Under the pieces are notes generated by a model that made no database searches, had not been told where the DNA came from, and saw only the letters and a program-made list of their open reading frames with translations. DNA of 64,000 nucleotides from Stercorarius parasiticus (taxonomy: Eukaryota; Chordata; Aves; Charadriiformes; Stercorariidae): contig VWZL01002000.1 of the NCBI GenBank assembly GCA_013396915.1, forward strand, positions 453,497 to 517,496, given 5' to 3'. A program made the translations under genes and the position numbers. This document shows, one piece after another, positions 10,772-22,700 of this stretch (within the stretch, counting starts at the first letter, position 1; each line of letters begins with the position of its first letter).

Positions 10772-13700
10772 CTGCATAGCAATAGAAAAGAAAGAAAAAG
10801 AAAATGTTAGTTAAAATCAACACTGGCCACACAGATAGGTTTGGAAGCAAAGGCTACACAGATGTTGCAGGAAATCCATTCACAAGAATCACTTGTATCT
10901 ATGCAGTAAGCAAACCTCTCAAAAGAGTTCCCAAAATGCAAGGAAAGCATTTTTTAATGAGAACTGCAGCAGTAACTCATTTGATTTCAATAAATTATTT
11001 CACCAATAAACAGACATTCACTTACCGTATTGATCACAGAGCAATCACAGAGTACTCAGAGTTCTGGAAAAGGAGTGTTGTTCTGTGACAAACAACTGAT
11101 TGTTGCAATGAACCCTCTCCAGCAGTCTGTAATGATCCCCACACCCACTCATCATTATAATTGTCAATGCTAACACCTAAAATACTACAGACCAAACCAT
11201 AAACAGCTATCTCTACCAAATTATCTGAATGAAAATATTAGACTAAACCACAAACCATTCTTGAAACATTAAATTCAATGTCTTGTTAGGGAAGACAACA
11301 GAGATTTCTATTAACCAGCTCTAAGCTGACCCTCAACCTCCACAATAGCTCCTTGGGTTTGTTGACAGCAAAAATAACATAAAGCATTTTTTATGGTACT
11401 CCATGACATTCCAGATGCACATGGAGAAAGTAGAGCTTGTTTTCAAAATCTAGACCAAAATTTTACCTAGACCAAATCATTATTTTGGGAGCGAGTGTGT
11501 TCCAGGGAACAGGAAAACAAAACAGTATAAATATAACTGGGTTCAACTCTATACACAACTCTGCCACAGACTCAGTATGTAATCTTCAATATCTTTATGT
11601 ATATATTTGCCATGAGTGAAATAGGGAAAGCAACAGAAAGCAACAGAAAGATGTATATCCTTGCAAAAGGGCCTCAAGGACAGAAATAATGTGTTGTCCT
11701 AATCCCTCAATTAAATGAAATTGGCACTAGAAAACATCGCTTTCTCATAGATTAAGGCACCAACCTCAAGCAGATGCGCCTTTGTTGCAAACTGAGAAGT
11801 TGACCAACTAATGATATTCTGGATAGTATATGAGCCTAGGTGAAACCTGAAATGCAAACAAAGAAGTTATTTTTAACTAGGAGCCACTTTAAGATGCAGG
11901 TTCAGTATATGTACACATTCTTATTTCTACTTTTTTGTTTTAGTAGTTGCAAATCATTAAAAGCACTTAAATTCAAGTTTACGTATCTCATTTATCAAAA
12001 AAGATACAAGGTCTTAGAAGTCTAAGCCTCTAGTTCCCTAATCCCTCTGAAAATTGAACTTCAGAGCAAAAGACATGGAAAATTTTCAAACTTCCATCAT
12101 AGTTCAAACAGCAAAGAACTGAATACCAAGACTGGTACTTGTGGTATGTATTGCCAACCATCAGCAAAAGAAGTGTGGCCAGCAGGTTGAGGGAGGTGAT
12201 TCCCTCCCTCTGCTCTGCTATGGGGACACCCCCCTGGGGTACTGCATCCAGATGTGTGAGTCCTCAGGACAAGAAAGACATGGACCTGTTGGAGCAGGTC
12301 CAGAGGAGGGACACAAAAATGGTCAGAAGGATGGAACACAGGAGGGGCCTAGAGGACAGATGGGGAGGGACTCTTTATCAGGGAGTGGAGTGATAGGACG
12401 AGGAGTAATGGTTCTAAACTGAAAGAGGGGAGATTTAGGTTAGATATTAGGAAGAAAATCTTTACTGTGAGGGTGGTGAGGCACTGGAACAGGTTGTCCA
12501 GAGAAGCTGTGGATGCCCCTTGTCTGGAAGTGTTAAAGACAGGCTGGATGGGGCTTTGAGCAACCTGGTCTAGTGGGTGGTGTTCCTGCCCATGGCAAGG
12601 GGCTTGGAACTAGATGATATTTAAGGTCCCTTCCAACCCCTATAACACCTCTCCTATGAGGACAGACTGAGAGAGTTGGTGTTGTCCAGCCTGGAGAAGA
12701 GAAGGCTCTGGGGAGACCTTATTGTGTGTGGCCTTTCAATACTTAAATGGGGCTTATAAGAAAGATAGGGACAAACATTTTAGCAGGGCCTGTTGTGATA
12801 GAACAAGGGGTTATGGTTTTAAACTAAAGGAGGGCAGATTCAGACTAGATATAAGGAAGAAATTTTTTGCGATGAGGGTGGTGAGACACTGGCACAGGTT
12901 GCCCAGAGAGGTGGTAGAGGCCCCATCCCTGGAAGCATTCAAGGTCAGGTTGGAAGGGATTCTGAGCAATGTGATCTAGTTGAAGATATCCCTGCTCATT
13001 GTAGAGGGCTTGGATTAGATGACCTTTAAAGGTCCCTTCCAACACAAACTATTCTATGATTCTATGAAACTCTACAGTAACTGAATTTGCAACCAGATTT
13101 CATTTCAAGCAAAGTAATTTTGTAAATTGGTTACTAAGAGCTTGCTAGAGCAGAAATTTTCATCCAGAAGAAGCTTTTTTAGCAATGTGAAACTGTTTCA
13201 AATCAAAACTAGGATTTAGAAACACAATTTTCCGTGTACTGTTAGCTTTTTGAAGACTTGCAGGCCAGCTCTCCTGCTGGGTACCCTTAAAGGCCAGTTA
13301 AGAAGAACATGTATTTCTAAAGAAGTAGGATATTTTAGTTATTTGGTTTTGGGATTGATGTGAAAAAGCAAAAAAAAAAAAAATGCTGAATGAATTCCCT
13401 GGGCCTGTTTTTGAATGCATTTGATCCACATAAACATCTTGCATCTGCAGCAATTATCTTAGAGACAGCATCCTTTTAAGAGAAATTCAAATCAAGATTT
13501 TTTAGAACTACTGTGAGGTTCTAAGAGCTTCCAAAGTCCCATCAACTACTGGTGAGACTACAAAGTTTATGTTCCAAGTTATTTCTGTAAAATCAGATTT
13601 TAAAACAGGCTTTACAATTTTAATACAAATCTTCTTATAGGAATCCAAGTATTTATTATTTTGCACTTGAACGAAACAAACAGGTACTTTTGCCACTGCA

Positions 13701-16700
13701 AGTGTGAAGTTTCAGCTACATCAAAAGCCTTACTTTCGTGTAAGCTTTTTCCAGTTCTCTTTGACAAAGTCCCAGGCCAGCAAATACCCAGGCAAACTCT
13801 GGCTAACAGTTGCTATGATATGTGAAAGTTCCTGTGCCCTGATGACTTCTCCTTCAAGGCTGTTCTGCATTAACCTAAAAGACAAAGCATATGAAAAGGG
13901 ACAAGAAAAAAACACCTATTCATATCTTCACATGATTCTCCTGATACTTCTGAATTAGATGGGAAAGATTATATAACAGACCAAAAAACAAGCAACTTCT
14001 GGCATCTGGAACACACTGATGCTCCATTTTATAAACACTGTACGTACTTAGCTTTAGTTTCCAAGTATCAGAGGACCTCAGCTCTAAACCAAGTATCTGA
14101 ATTTTCATTGTTGTTGGAAAAGATGAAGTAAATTCTAACAACTTGAAAACATAATGCATTGAAAATTTAAGAGAGGAAAGCTGTAACAAGAACCATCTAG
14201 CAGGACAACCTTGGTGTCCTCCACGCAGTACTGAGATTTGGTCTATAGAGAGGTGCTGGAGCATAATATAAGGTCAAATTTTCACCCAAAGAAAGAAAAA
14301 AAAAGAAAAGGAAAAAAACCCAACCCCCCCAAAAATCCCGAATAGTTATAATCTTGGTTATAAATACAGACCAATCTTATAAGATGCCAGAGAACAATGT
14401 TCAATTTTGTTACCTTTACAACAAAATCTGCAATTTTGTGTTACCAGTAGTGCAAAGCCTTTAAGTTCAATTGTTTTCTCCCTATGAGTATTGAGAATTT
14501 GGCCTTTTGAGCTATTCTGTTCTGTAAATTATTTTTAAGTGAAAACTATCAGCTTCTTCATGTTTATGGAAGGCTTGTACTAAGCATCTGGATACATTTT
14601 CTTTAGGAATCAGAATTTTTTTCCATGATACAAACAGGCAATGCATTTTTTCAAATATTTTAATGCTCTTCATTTACACAGTATATGACTTTTTGGGTCC
14701 TTCATACCAGATCAGCTTTCTGACATCTTCTGTGCTGGCCAAGGCTTCAATCATTTTGCTTTTCTCTGCTTCAGAAACTGAAGAGGAGTACATCTTTAGG
14801 AGGAATTCCCAGCCATCACTAGATTTGGCTCCAGCTGTAAATATGGCTTTCATAACATCACTAGGCAGACTACAGGGAAAAACAAAACCAATAACAAAAC
14901 AAAACAACAAAAAAAACCCAAACCAAACAAACAAAAGGGGGACATAAAAATGCTCATCTGAGAAAAGAAGGAAGAAAAGTCACAAAATGAAAAGATTAGC
15001 TTGAAAGAGATGCCTGGCTTCCGAGCACTTTAATTCTGTAGCAATTGTAATTTTGCAGGACTGAATTCATGCCAATCTAACACTTTAAGTCACTGGGAAA
15101 AAAGCAAATCTTATTAGTCACATGAAAGCACAGTAAACTGTACAAAAATCTGAGTAACTTTCTATGTCTCAAAAATGCACATGAAACCAGAGCAGAATGA
15201 ATTCTGCAAAATAAACAGGTATTCTTTGACGTTGCTACTAAGTAATCCTACTTGAGCATGCAGCTTAGGAAATGCAGACGGAAGCAATTTGTGGCTGGTT
15301 TTGCAGTCACACTTAATGAAACTGCAGACAAAGGCTTAAATTCTAGCACAGTTCTCCCTCTCATCTTAAAACAGCAACTACTTCTACATGAGGAACAGTA
15401 AAAGACAGAATGACATGCTTTACCAATATTCAGTTGGTGGTGGTGTGGGGATTTTTTGGTTTGTTTTGTTTGTTGGGTTTTTTCCCCCAAAAAGTGGAAG
15501 CCCAGTTTTTGTGGTACCTCATTGTTCCATTAGATTTCATCCACTTCTCAAACATCTCAGTGGCAGTTGCTCTACATTTTCTTATATCATGGATGCAGGC
15601 AAAAGTTAGCAGTGTTGACCGTAACTCTCGTTCAGAAAGGGTCCCATTATCTGTCCAATCCTGTTGATCAATTTTATCACCAAGCAGGTACTCTATTCTA
15701 TACTAAAGGAGGAAAAATTATTAGCAATAGCTAATTCTTCCCAAGAGGATTTTCTATATACAAAATTAGTTTAAAAAAGAAAAAAAAAATTAAGCTTTAG
15801 AACTGTGGAAGTTAAAAATAGTAGGTTTTCATCTACCTATTCCGATTTACGTTTACGTACTATTTCTTATCTGTGTGAATAAATATCAGATACTACACAG
15901 ATCTGAAAGATGGGCCATGTCTACATCTTAAATTGCATGTGGAAACTGAAGGCTACTCTTCAAGCCACAGTTCAGACTTTTATGTAGTCAACTTACTATC
16001 ACAACTAACTACAACTCCTGTACGTTTAATTGCTTTTAACTCCACCAAGTGACAGTTAATACACCTTAGTTTAGCACAAACAAACCAACCTTTATCTATA
16101 GGCTGAACATGATTCATATTTGCAGTTTTGTATCTTGCCAAAAACACAGCTAGGTGCCTGACCACGTACTGCATCTCAGCTGAAACACTTGAACTTAAAT
16201 ATAACCTCATAGACACTGCATTGCAAACCATAGCTTGGGCTGTTTATTACAGCAGATCTGTAAAACTTTTCAATAAATACTAAATAAATAAAACTATTAT
16301 AGTGTGGGTTTTTTTGTTTCTTATAAGTTTCCTTAATCATTCACTAATTACCCTTACCTAGTATTAAGAAAAACATCTGCTATTTTATCTAATCATTTAA
16401 TAATTTTCCTTCTGGACTAAACCCCTTTGCTGACGTACTACAATGTAAAGCAGCAAGGATCATTTTAAACCTGTAGATGAATATAGAGGAGGTTTCCTAA
16501 TAACAAGGTAAATAGAGAAATGAAAGACATTTCCTCAGCAAGAACTGAAGCTACGATGTTGGTTTCGTTGCTAAGCCTGTAGCACTGTACCGCGCTAATC
16601 TACTGCACAGCTGGAATGGGACAATGACAACCATCCATATGTTCCTATTTTTACAGAAAATAGTTGTTTTTTTCCATTGCCTTTATACAAAGCAATTAGA

Positions 16701-19700
16701 TCTATGATCTCCAGCCACTCTAATAATTTTGGAAATAAATTTTCTGTACTAAAAAAATGTCATGGACTCTGTTTAATTACATATCTGTACTACATTGACC
16801 TTTATAGCCGCTATAGCAAATCCCCAGGCACCACTGTGTTCCCACTGCACTACAGTCTCTACAAAACACTGCGGGCAGGGGTGTGGGGCTAGGGGATGGG
16901 AGGGTGGATAGGGGGGAAGTCGATCCAAAAAAATTTAGCATTTCAGAAAGAGGTCATTACTACTTAACAAAAGCAAGCAAGACTGGCAACCATCTAGAAT
17001 CCCCATCCAATTTAGTGAGATAACAGTTCAACAGTCAACACTTAAAAAGATAATGTAACTATAAAGAACATTACAGCTAATTATGTCAAATTATAATTTA
17101 CAGAAAACTAAGACATACCATGACTCGTGCTGCAAGATGTTGTTCACCCTTTTTCTCTAAAAGGCTGTATATAAGACTCAGCTGAAACAAAGCTTGAGTG
17201 AGTGGTGCAGTGCTGCTCTCCTTGTTAAGGTATTCAATCAGCTCAAAGGCCTTTTCCAGAGACTCTTTCCCTAGACTATAGGTCAATGAATACAAACATT
17301 AAAATGGCTTCCAAATCAAAAGCACTCCCTGAAGCAAGATCAGAAGTGATGCTCTCCATTACACTAACAAAGGAATAGATGAATAGAGGGAGTAACATAA
17401 GAAACACTTTTGATGTAGAGTTTTTTATAACATTAGTAAGATAGCAAACAGAGCAATATTGGCCACTAACATGAGTACAGTTAACAAAAATGAAAATAGG
17501 TAAGGAAGTGTGACAATAATGTCTGAAAATATTTATCATAAATGAGAGTACTCAGATACAGGAAGCAGCTGCCTAAGAGGCCACCCAGAACACTCAGCCT
17601 CACCTCGTCTGACAGCAGTGGTGAAAGACAAGAGAGGAAGCCAGTAAAAAATTGACAGGCAAATAGCTTACTTCTCTGAAGCAAAGCACTCATTGACACG
17701 AGTACAGGAAAACAGTATGCTTGACAGATTATTGAACACATAGGAAAACAGTCTCTTCCAGAAATGGAAGCTATCATGTGTCTCTTTGTGATGCAAATAA
17801 ATGGATGCTGCTATAAACAACGGGGAGATAATATCTAAGACCAATACGGAAGCATCACTAAAATAACTTCAAAAAAAATACTAGTGAACAGTTTCAATAG
17901 GCTAGTAAAGACTGAATTAAAACTTCTTTGAAGCAGGCTTCTCTAGAATCTAATCTTCTTTCACTTTAGAAACACATATTAACTGTGTTTTCTAATGTAA
18001 AAGTCTTACCCTGCAAGGTTGAAGATATTGTTAATCAAATTTGCTCTGTCTTTAGGACTCAAAGCAGTGTGGTTATTTTTCAACAGATCAATCAGCGTTT
18101 TCCAGTCTTCAGCATAGTGTACTATGTAGTATCCGTTCATGTCCACATTGAATTTTATCCATTCCACCTCTTCCGGAAGTTCAATGACAGCTAATAGGCA
18201 GACAACCAACCAGTTAGCAGCAGAAACAAAAATACAGGAACTGTTCATTCAAATCCAAATCTATGAAGCACACTGGTTCCAGAGAGTCAATAAATCCTTT
18301 TCCACTCACTAGCTCCCCCCAATACGAAGAAGGAATAGCCAGTACACAGTTCTCACAAGAATACTCCAAAATTCCAGGTTGTACTTCTTCCTACATCTGA
18401 CTGAATGAACAGTATCAGGATTTGCTCCGAGTTGTACTTATGCAGTTAATTATTTAGTGCAGTAAATTTTCTCCTTCTGTTCAGTCCTCCCGTAAAACAA
18501 CCTCCTTGAAAAAATCTCTGCCCACTTCCATATGTATATAAAAAACAGTTACACATGCCATATAAAGAAACAGAGAAATGGAGACAGCATTAAGTAGCTG
18601 ACAGGCCACACTCTAGTTTCAGTGTCAACTAGGTACAAGAAGAGAGGCTTTGGGAAGAAGTTCTTCATTTCACTTGATTCTATAACTCTTGCCAAAACCA
18701 TCAATTTGCATAGAACCTACAATGCCTTTGAAATGTAGTAAATATTCTACCCCAAATGCTTTTGCACATCCCTCCTACTCTCATATCCTCCACATCCAAG
18801 TTTCTACAGTGAATGAGGAATTAGTATGATGAACATGAGACCACCAACAGGGTCATTTAAGGTGAAACAAAAATTATGAAATCAGGCTACTTGCCTATTA
18901 GTTTCAGTAAGATCAAGAAAACATTCCTTTAAATAGCTTTGGTTTTCCGTTCAGACAATTCATAATATTTTTTTCTAAAACTCCATCTCAAATGAAAAAA
19001 GCCAGGAATAACTTGAAGGCTTTGTAAAACCAATGTCAGAATGACATAAACCAAAAAGATTTACTTTAATTATAGTACTTCTAAAGTCATTTTAGAGGGG
19101 TGGCAGTTCATAAAAATCAGTACACAGTAAAAATGTCAAGATCAGATCTAAGAATTTAATTTTAAATTTGTATAGTTTTATTTCAAAAAGTAGAGGTGTG
19201 AGATAGGCTTATGAATTAAAAATAATTGCCAGTTAAATGCACTGAGTAGTAACTTTTACAGGGTAGAAGAAAATACATCAGCAGATGTAAGGTGATGAGT
19301 CAGACCAGCATCGATAAAATGCAAAAACCTATTCATGTCAGTGGAAAGAGACGGCCAAACTGATTTTTAGCACGAGACTACATAAAAGTGTATAGTAACT
19401 ATTCACTTGGCGAAAAAAAACCCAGGTCTGAATAAAAAAACCCCCATAGACTAACAATTTAGGATTCAAACTAGCCACTCCAGCAAAACCAAAGTTTATG
19501 TGAAAAGATCTAAGGGTTTCAAGATCTACAACAGCATGCTCAAAAACTTAATGTGTTACAGATGCAATATTTTCTTACACCATTAAAGAAAATAAATAAT
19601 ATTTCAGTAAAAAGTGAGTTCCTCACATTTCAGTACACCGGCAGGGCATCTCTCCCATTACTCACTCTCTAAAGCCATGCAGTTTGAGAGATTTTGTGCA

Positions 19701-22700
19701 TGCACTGGGAAGAAAAGACCACACTCTAATGATGACACCACCAGTAGTGCTTGGCTCCAGATCTGTGTAATTATTTCGTACTATGTATGCTTTCATCTTC
19801 ACATCTTATGCAAGTGTGCACTCCGAAAGATCAGTAATCTATAACACTTAAGTAACTTGCTACAGAAGTTTTGAGTCACATACCTGACTTTTGGTCCAGT
19901 AAATATGCATTAGTACAATAGGTAAAGTTGCAGCTACTAGTTATGTAGGTGAGAGGAATATGCCATAGATAACTGCAAAGGAAAGTAAATGTTTACTGAC
20001 ATATTAAACACATATTATTTGTCTTGAAAGGTTTGGTTTGTTTTTTCTTAAAATTTAAGCATTTTAATATCTTAGCAGTATTAGAACCACTGCATGCTGT
20101 GTAAAATTAAATAAAGTATAAATCTCATTCATAGAATAAGATAAAAGAATACATTTACAGCATGTACAGCAATTATTTTTTTGTTCCCACCACGTTGACA
20201 AGTGGGAAAATTTCATAGAATCATAGACTGGTTTGTGTTGGAAGGGACCTTTAAAGGTCATCTAATCCAAGCCCTCTACAATGAGCAGGGATATCTTCAA
20301 CTAGATCACATTGCTCAGAATCCCTTCCAACCTGACCTTGAATGCTTCCAGGGATGGGGCCTCTACCACCTCTCTGGGCAACCTGTGCCAGTGTCTCACC
20401 ACCCTCANACAGCTACCAGTACCCCAGGTACAGTCTCCCCAGAGTGGAGCCGGGGGGAGAATCACCTCCCTCAACTTGCTGGCCACACTTCTTTTCATGC
20501 AGCCCAGGATAAGTTTGGCCTTCTGTGCTGTGAGTGCACATTGCTGGTCCATGTCCAGATTTTATCCACCAGTACCCCAAGTCCTTCTCAGCAGGGCTGG
20601 TCTCAATCCCTTTATCCCCCAGCCTCTATTGACACCAGTGGTTGCCCTGACCCAGGTGCAGGACCTAGTACTTGGTCTTCTTGAACATCATGATGTTCAC
20701 ATGGGCTCACTTCTCGAGCTTGTCCAGGTCCCTCTGATTGGCATCTCATCCCTCAGGCGTGTTAACCACAACACTCAGCTTGGTGCCATCTGCAAACTTG
20801 CTGAGGGTGCACTCGATCCCACTATGTCATTGATGAAGACATGAAACAGTGGTGGTCCCTACATGGACCCCTGAGGGACACCACATTTCCTAGTACTTCT
20901 TCCTCAGTTCCAGCATGCTAAGTAGCTTGTCCAAAGCCATGTGGACACGAAATCTCTGGCTGTATCAGAAATTCAGCCAGTATTCAGCAAGCTGGAAGAA
21001 TAAAGGCTATCGTGACTCATAATGGTGATAAGGAATTGATTATTTAGAGAAAACACAACTTTGAGCAAGATGAAACAAGTTGCACATATGCATTCCAATT
21101 TTGACAGGGACCCCTTCTGTGTATGACTCACACAGAGCGCCCTTCTTCAAAAGCTTTTCATGCATTCCCCAAAGTGACATCCACTAGAAACAGAAGAATA
21201 ATTAAGCCTAACAATCCTTCCCTTTGTCCCTCACCTTTCAACCACATATCACTCTTCTTCCTCCACATAACCAAAATAAAACAAAACCCTGCAACTTCCA
21301 ACATTTCAAGAGACAAATTCCTTTCACAGGTCTGATTCTGCAAGATCATGTAAAGGACTTTGTTTCCATTAAGACTTCAAACAACTGGCTAAAACCAACC
21401 AAAATCTAAAAAGGATTCAAACTTATTTTTTTTTGTTACAAAATACAGTAAGGTTCATAATATAAGACATATTTGCAGAAAATTCATTTTTACAATTACC
21501 AACTGCCACATCTTTCTTCCTCAGTATTTGCATATATACTTCTCTCTTAGTTTTTGGTACAATGGATATTGCCTCTCTTATTTATTCAGCCATTTGCTGT
21601 CATGCATTAGTGCCATCTTAAAATTTTTAAGCCAAGAAAGCTTTGATTCTAGCTTCTCTACTTTCCTCTAACAAAGTCCAAGATGCACACTGAATTTTGG
21701 CAGGAAGGAGTAGAAACTCTAAAGTAAGACATAGGCATCTGTAAATTCTGCAAACTTCTACAACCTGCCTATCTTCAGCTTCTCATTAACCACACAAAAC
21801 TTTCTGAAATTAAAAGAAAACTTTACCTGTGAGATCTGCCTTTTGGTATTAAAAAACGTGAAGAATTCATTCTACTATTTACCACAACTCATCATCTCAA
21901 GCTTAAAAGCTTCAGGAAAGGATGCAAATAAGAAACTCAGCTTAAAAAGGATGCCACAGATTTTTACCAGGTGCTTGGGTGGAAATAGACATGGATCTTC
22001 AGGCCGTTATTAGATGTGTGAATTTTTGTGCCAAATTCTCTATTACTACCTGCCTTCAAAGAAAATACTAGAACCCCTGAATACAAGTGAGAGAGACGCA
22101 CAAAATACAAGAAAGATATCTGCAGGTAGATTTTAATGGATAAAAACTATTAAGATGATAATAACCTTGCATCTGATGTCCAATTTTCTGTTTCCATATG
22201 ATACAAAAATTTCTCTTGTTGTACAGAAATATTCTTTCCCTGTCGGACAACAGTAACTAAAGGAAATCCTTTATGCAGAATCCATGTCTTCATCAGTGTT
22301 TTTACATCTAATGTTCCATTGGTAATCTGCAAAAACAATCATAACATAACAAGAAAACTGCAATTGGACAACATTTTTAAAGCTTCCTCCTTAACTTACC
22401 ATGTAAGTAGTAGCATGATTCTGCATCTGCAAACAATCACTTTGACACTGAGCTTGTAAATTTTGTAACTAATAATTTAGGGGAGCAAGTGGCTTTTATT
22501 TTCTTAAATTGAGGGAATCCTAGCCAAGCAGTGGAAAGACATCAGGTAGGTTGAACTGGTATGTCATGAAATTGGAGAAGAGAATGTTACAGGACATAAA
22601 GTAAGCTTCCAAGCTCCCCCGTACCCTTTTTCTTTCCTTATTGGTATTCTAATATTATGTGGGTGTTTCAGGTTAAAGTTCTTTGTTCTTCTTTTAATTC

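Larger units (their letters stand above)
11847..13733 (-). other. LNPEP intron 16
   Basis: Half of it is two CR1 fragments (12165-13069). The rest is unique AT-rich DNA. Confidence 0.75.

Noticed and set aside
11765..11836. Alternative exon 17 acceptor at 'cctag' near 11837
   Set aside because: Joining there reads to an early stop. The acceptor at 11847 restores the conserved 'LGSYTIQNI' frame.
17276..17777. Hydrophobic minus-strand frames suggesting membrane proteins
   Set aside because: AT-rich antisense DNA readily gives Phe/Ile/Leu-rich frames. No acceptor or donor supports them.
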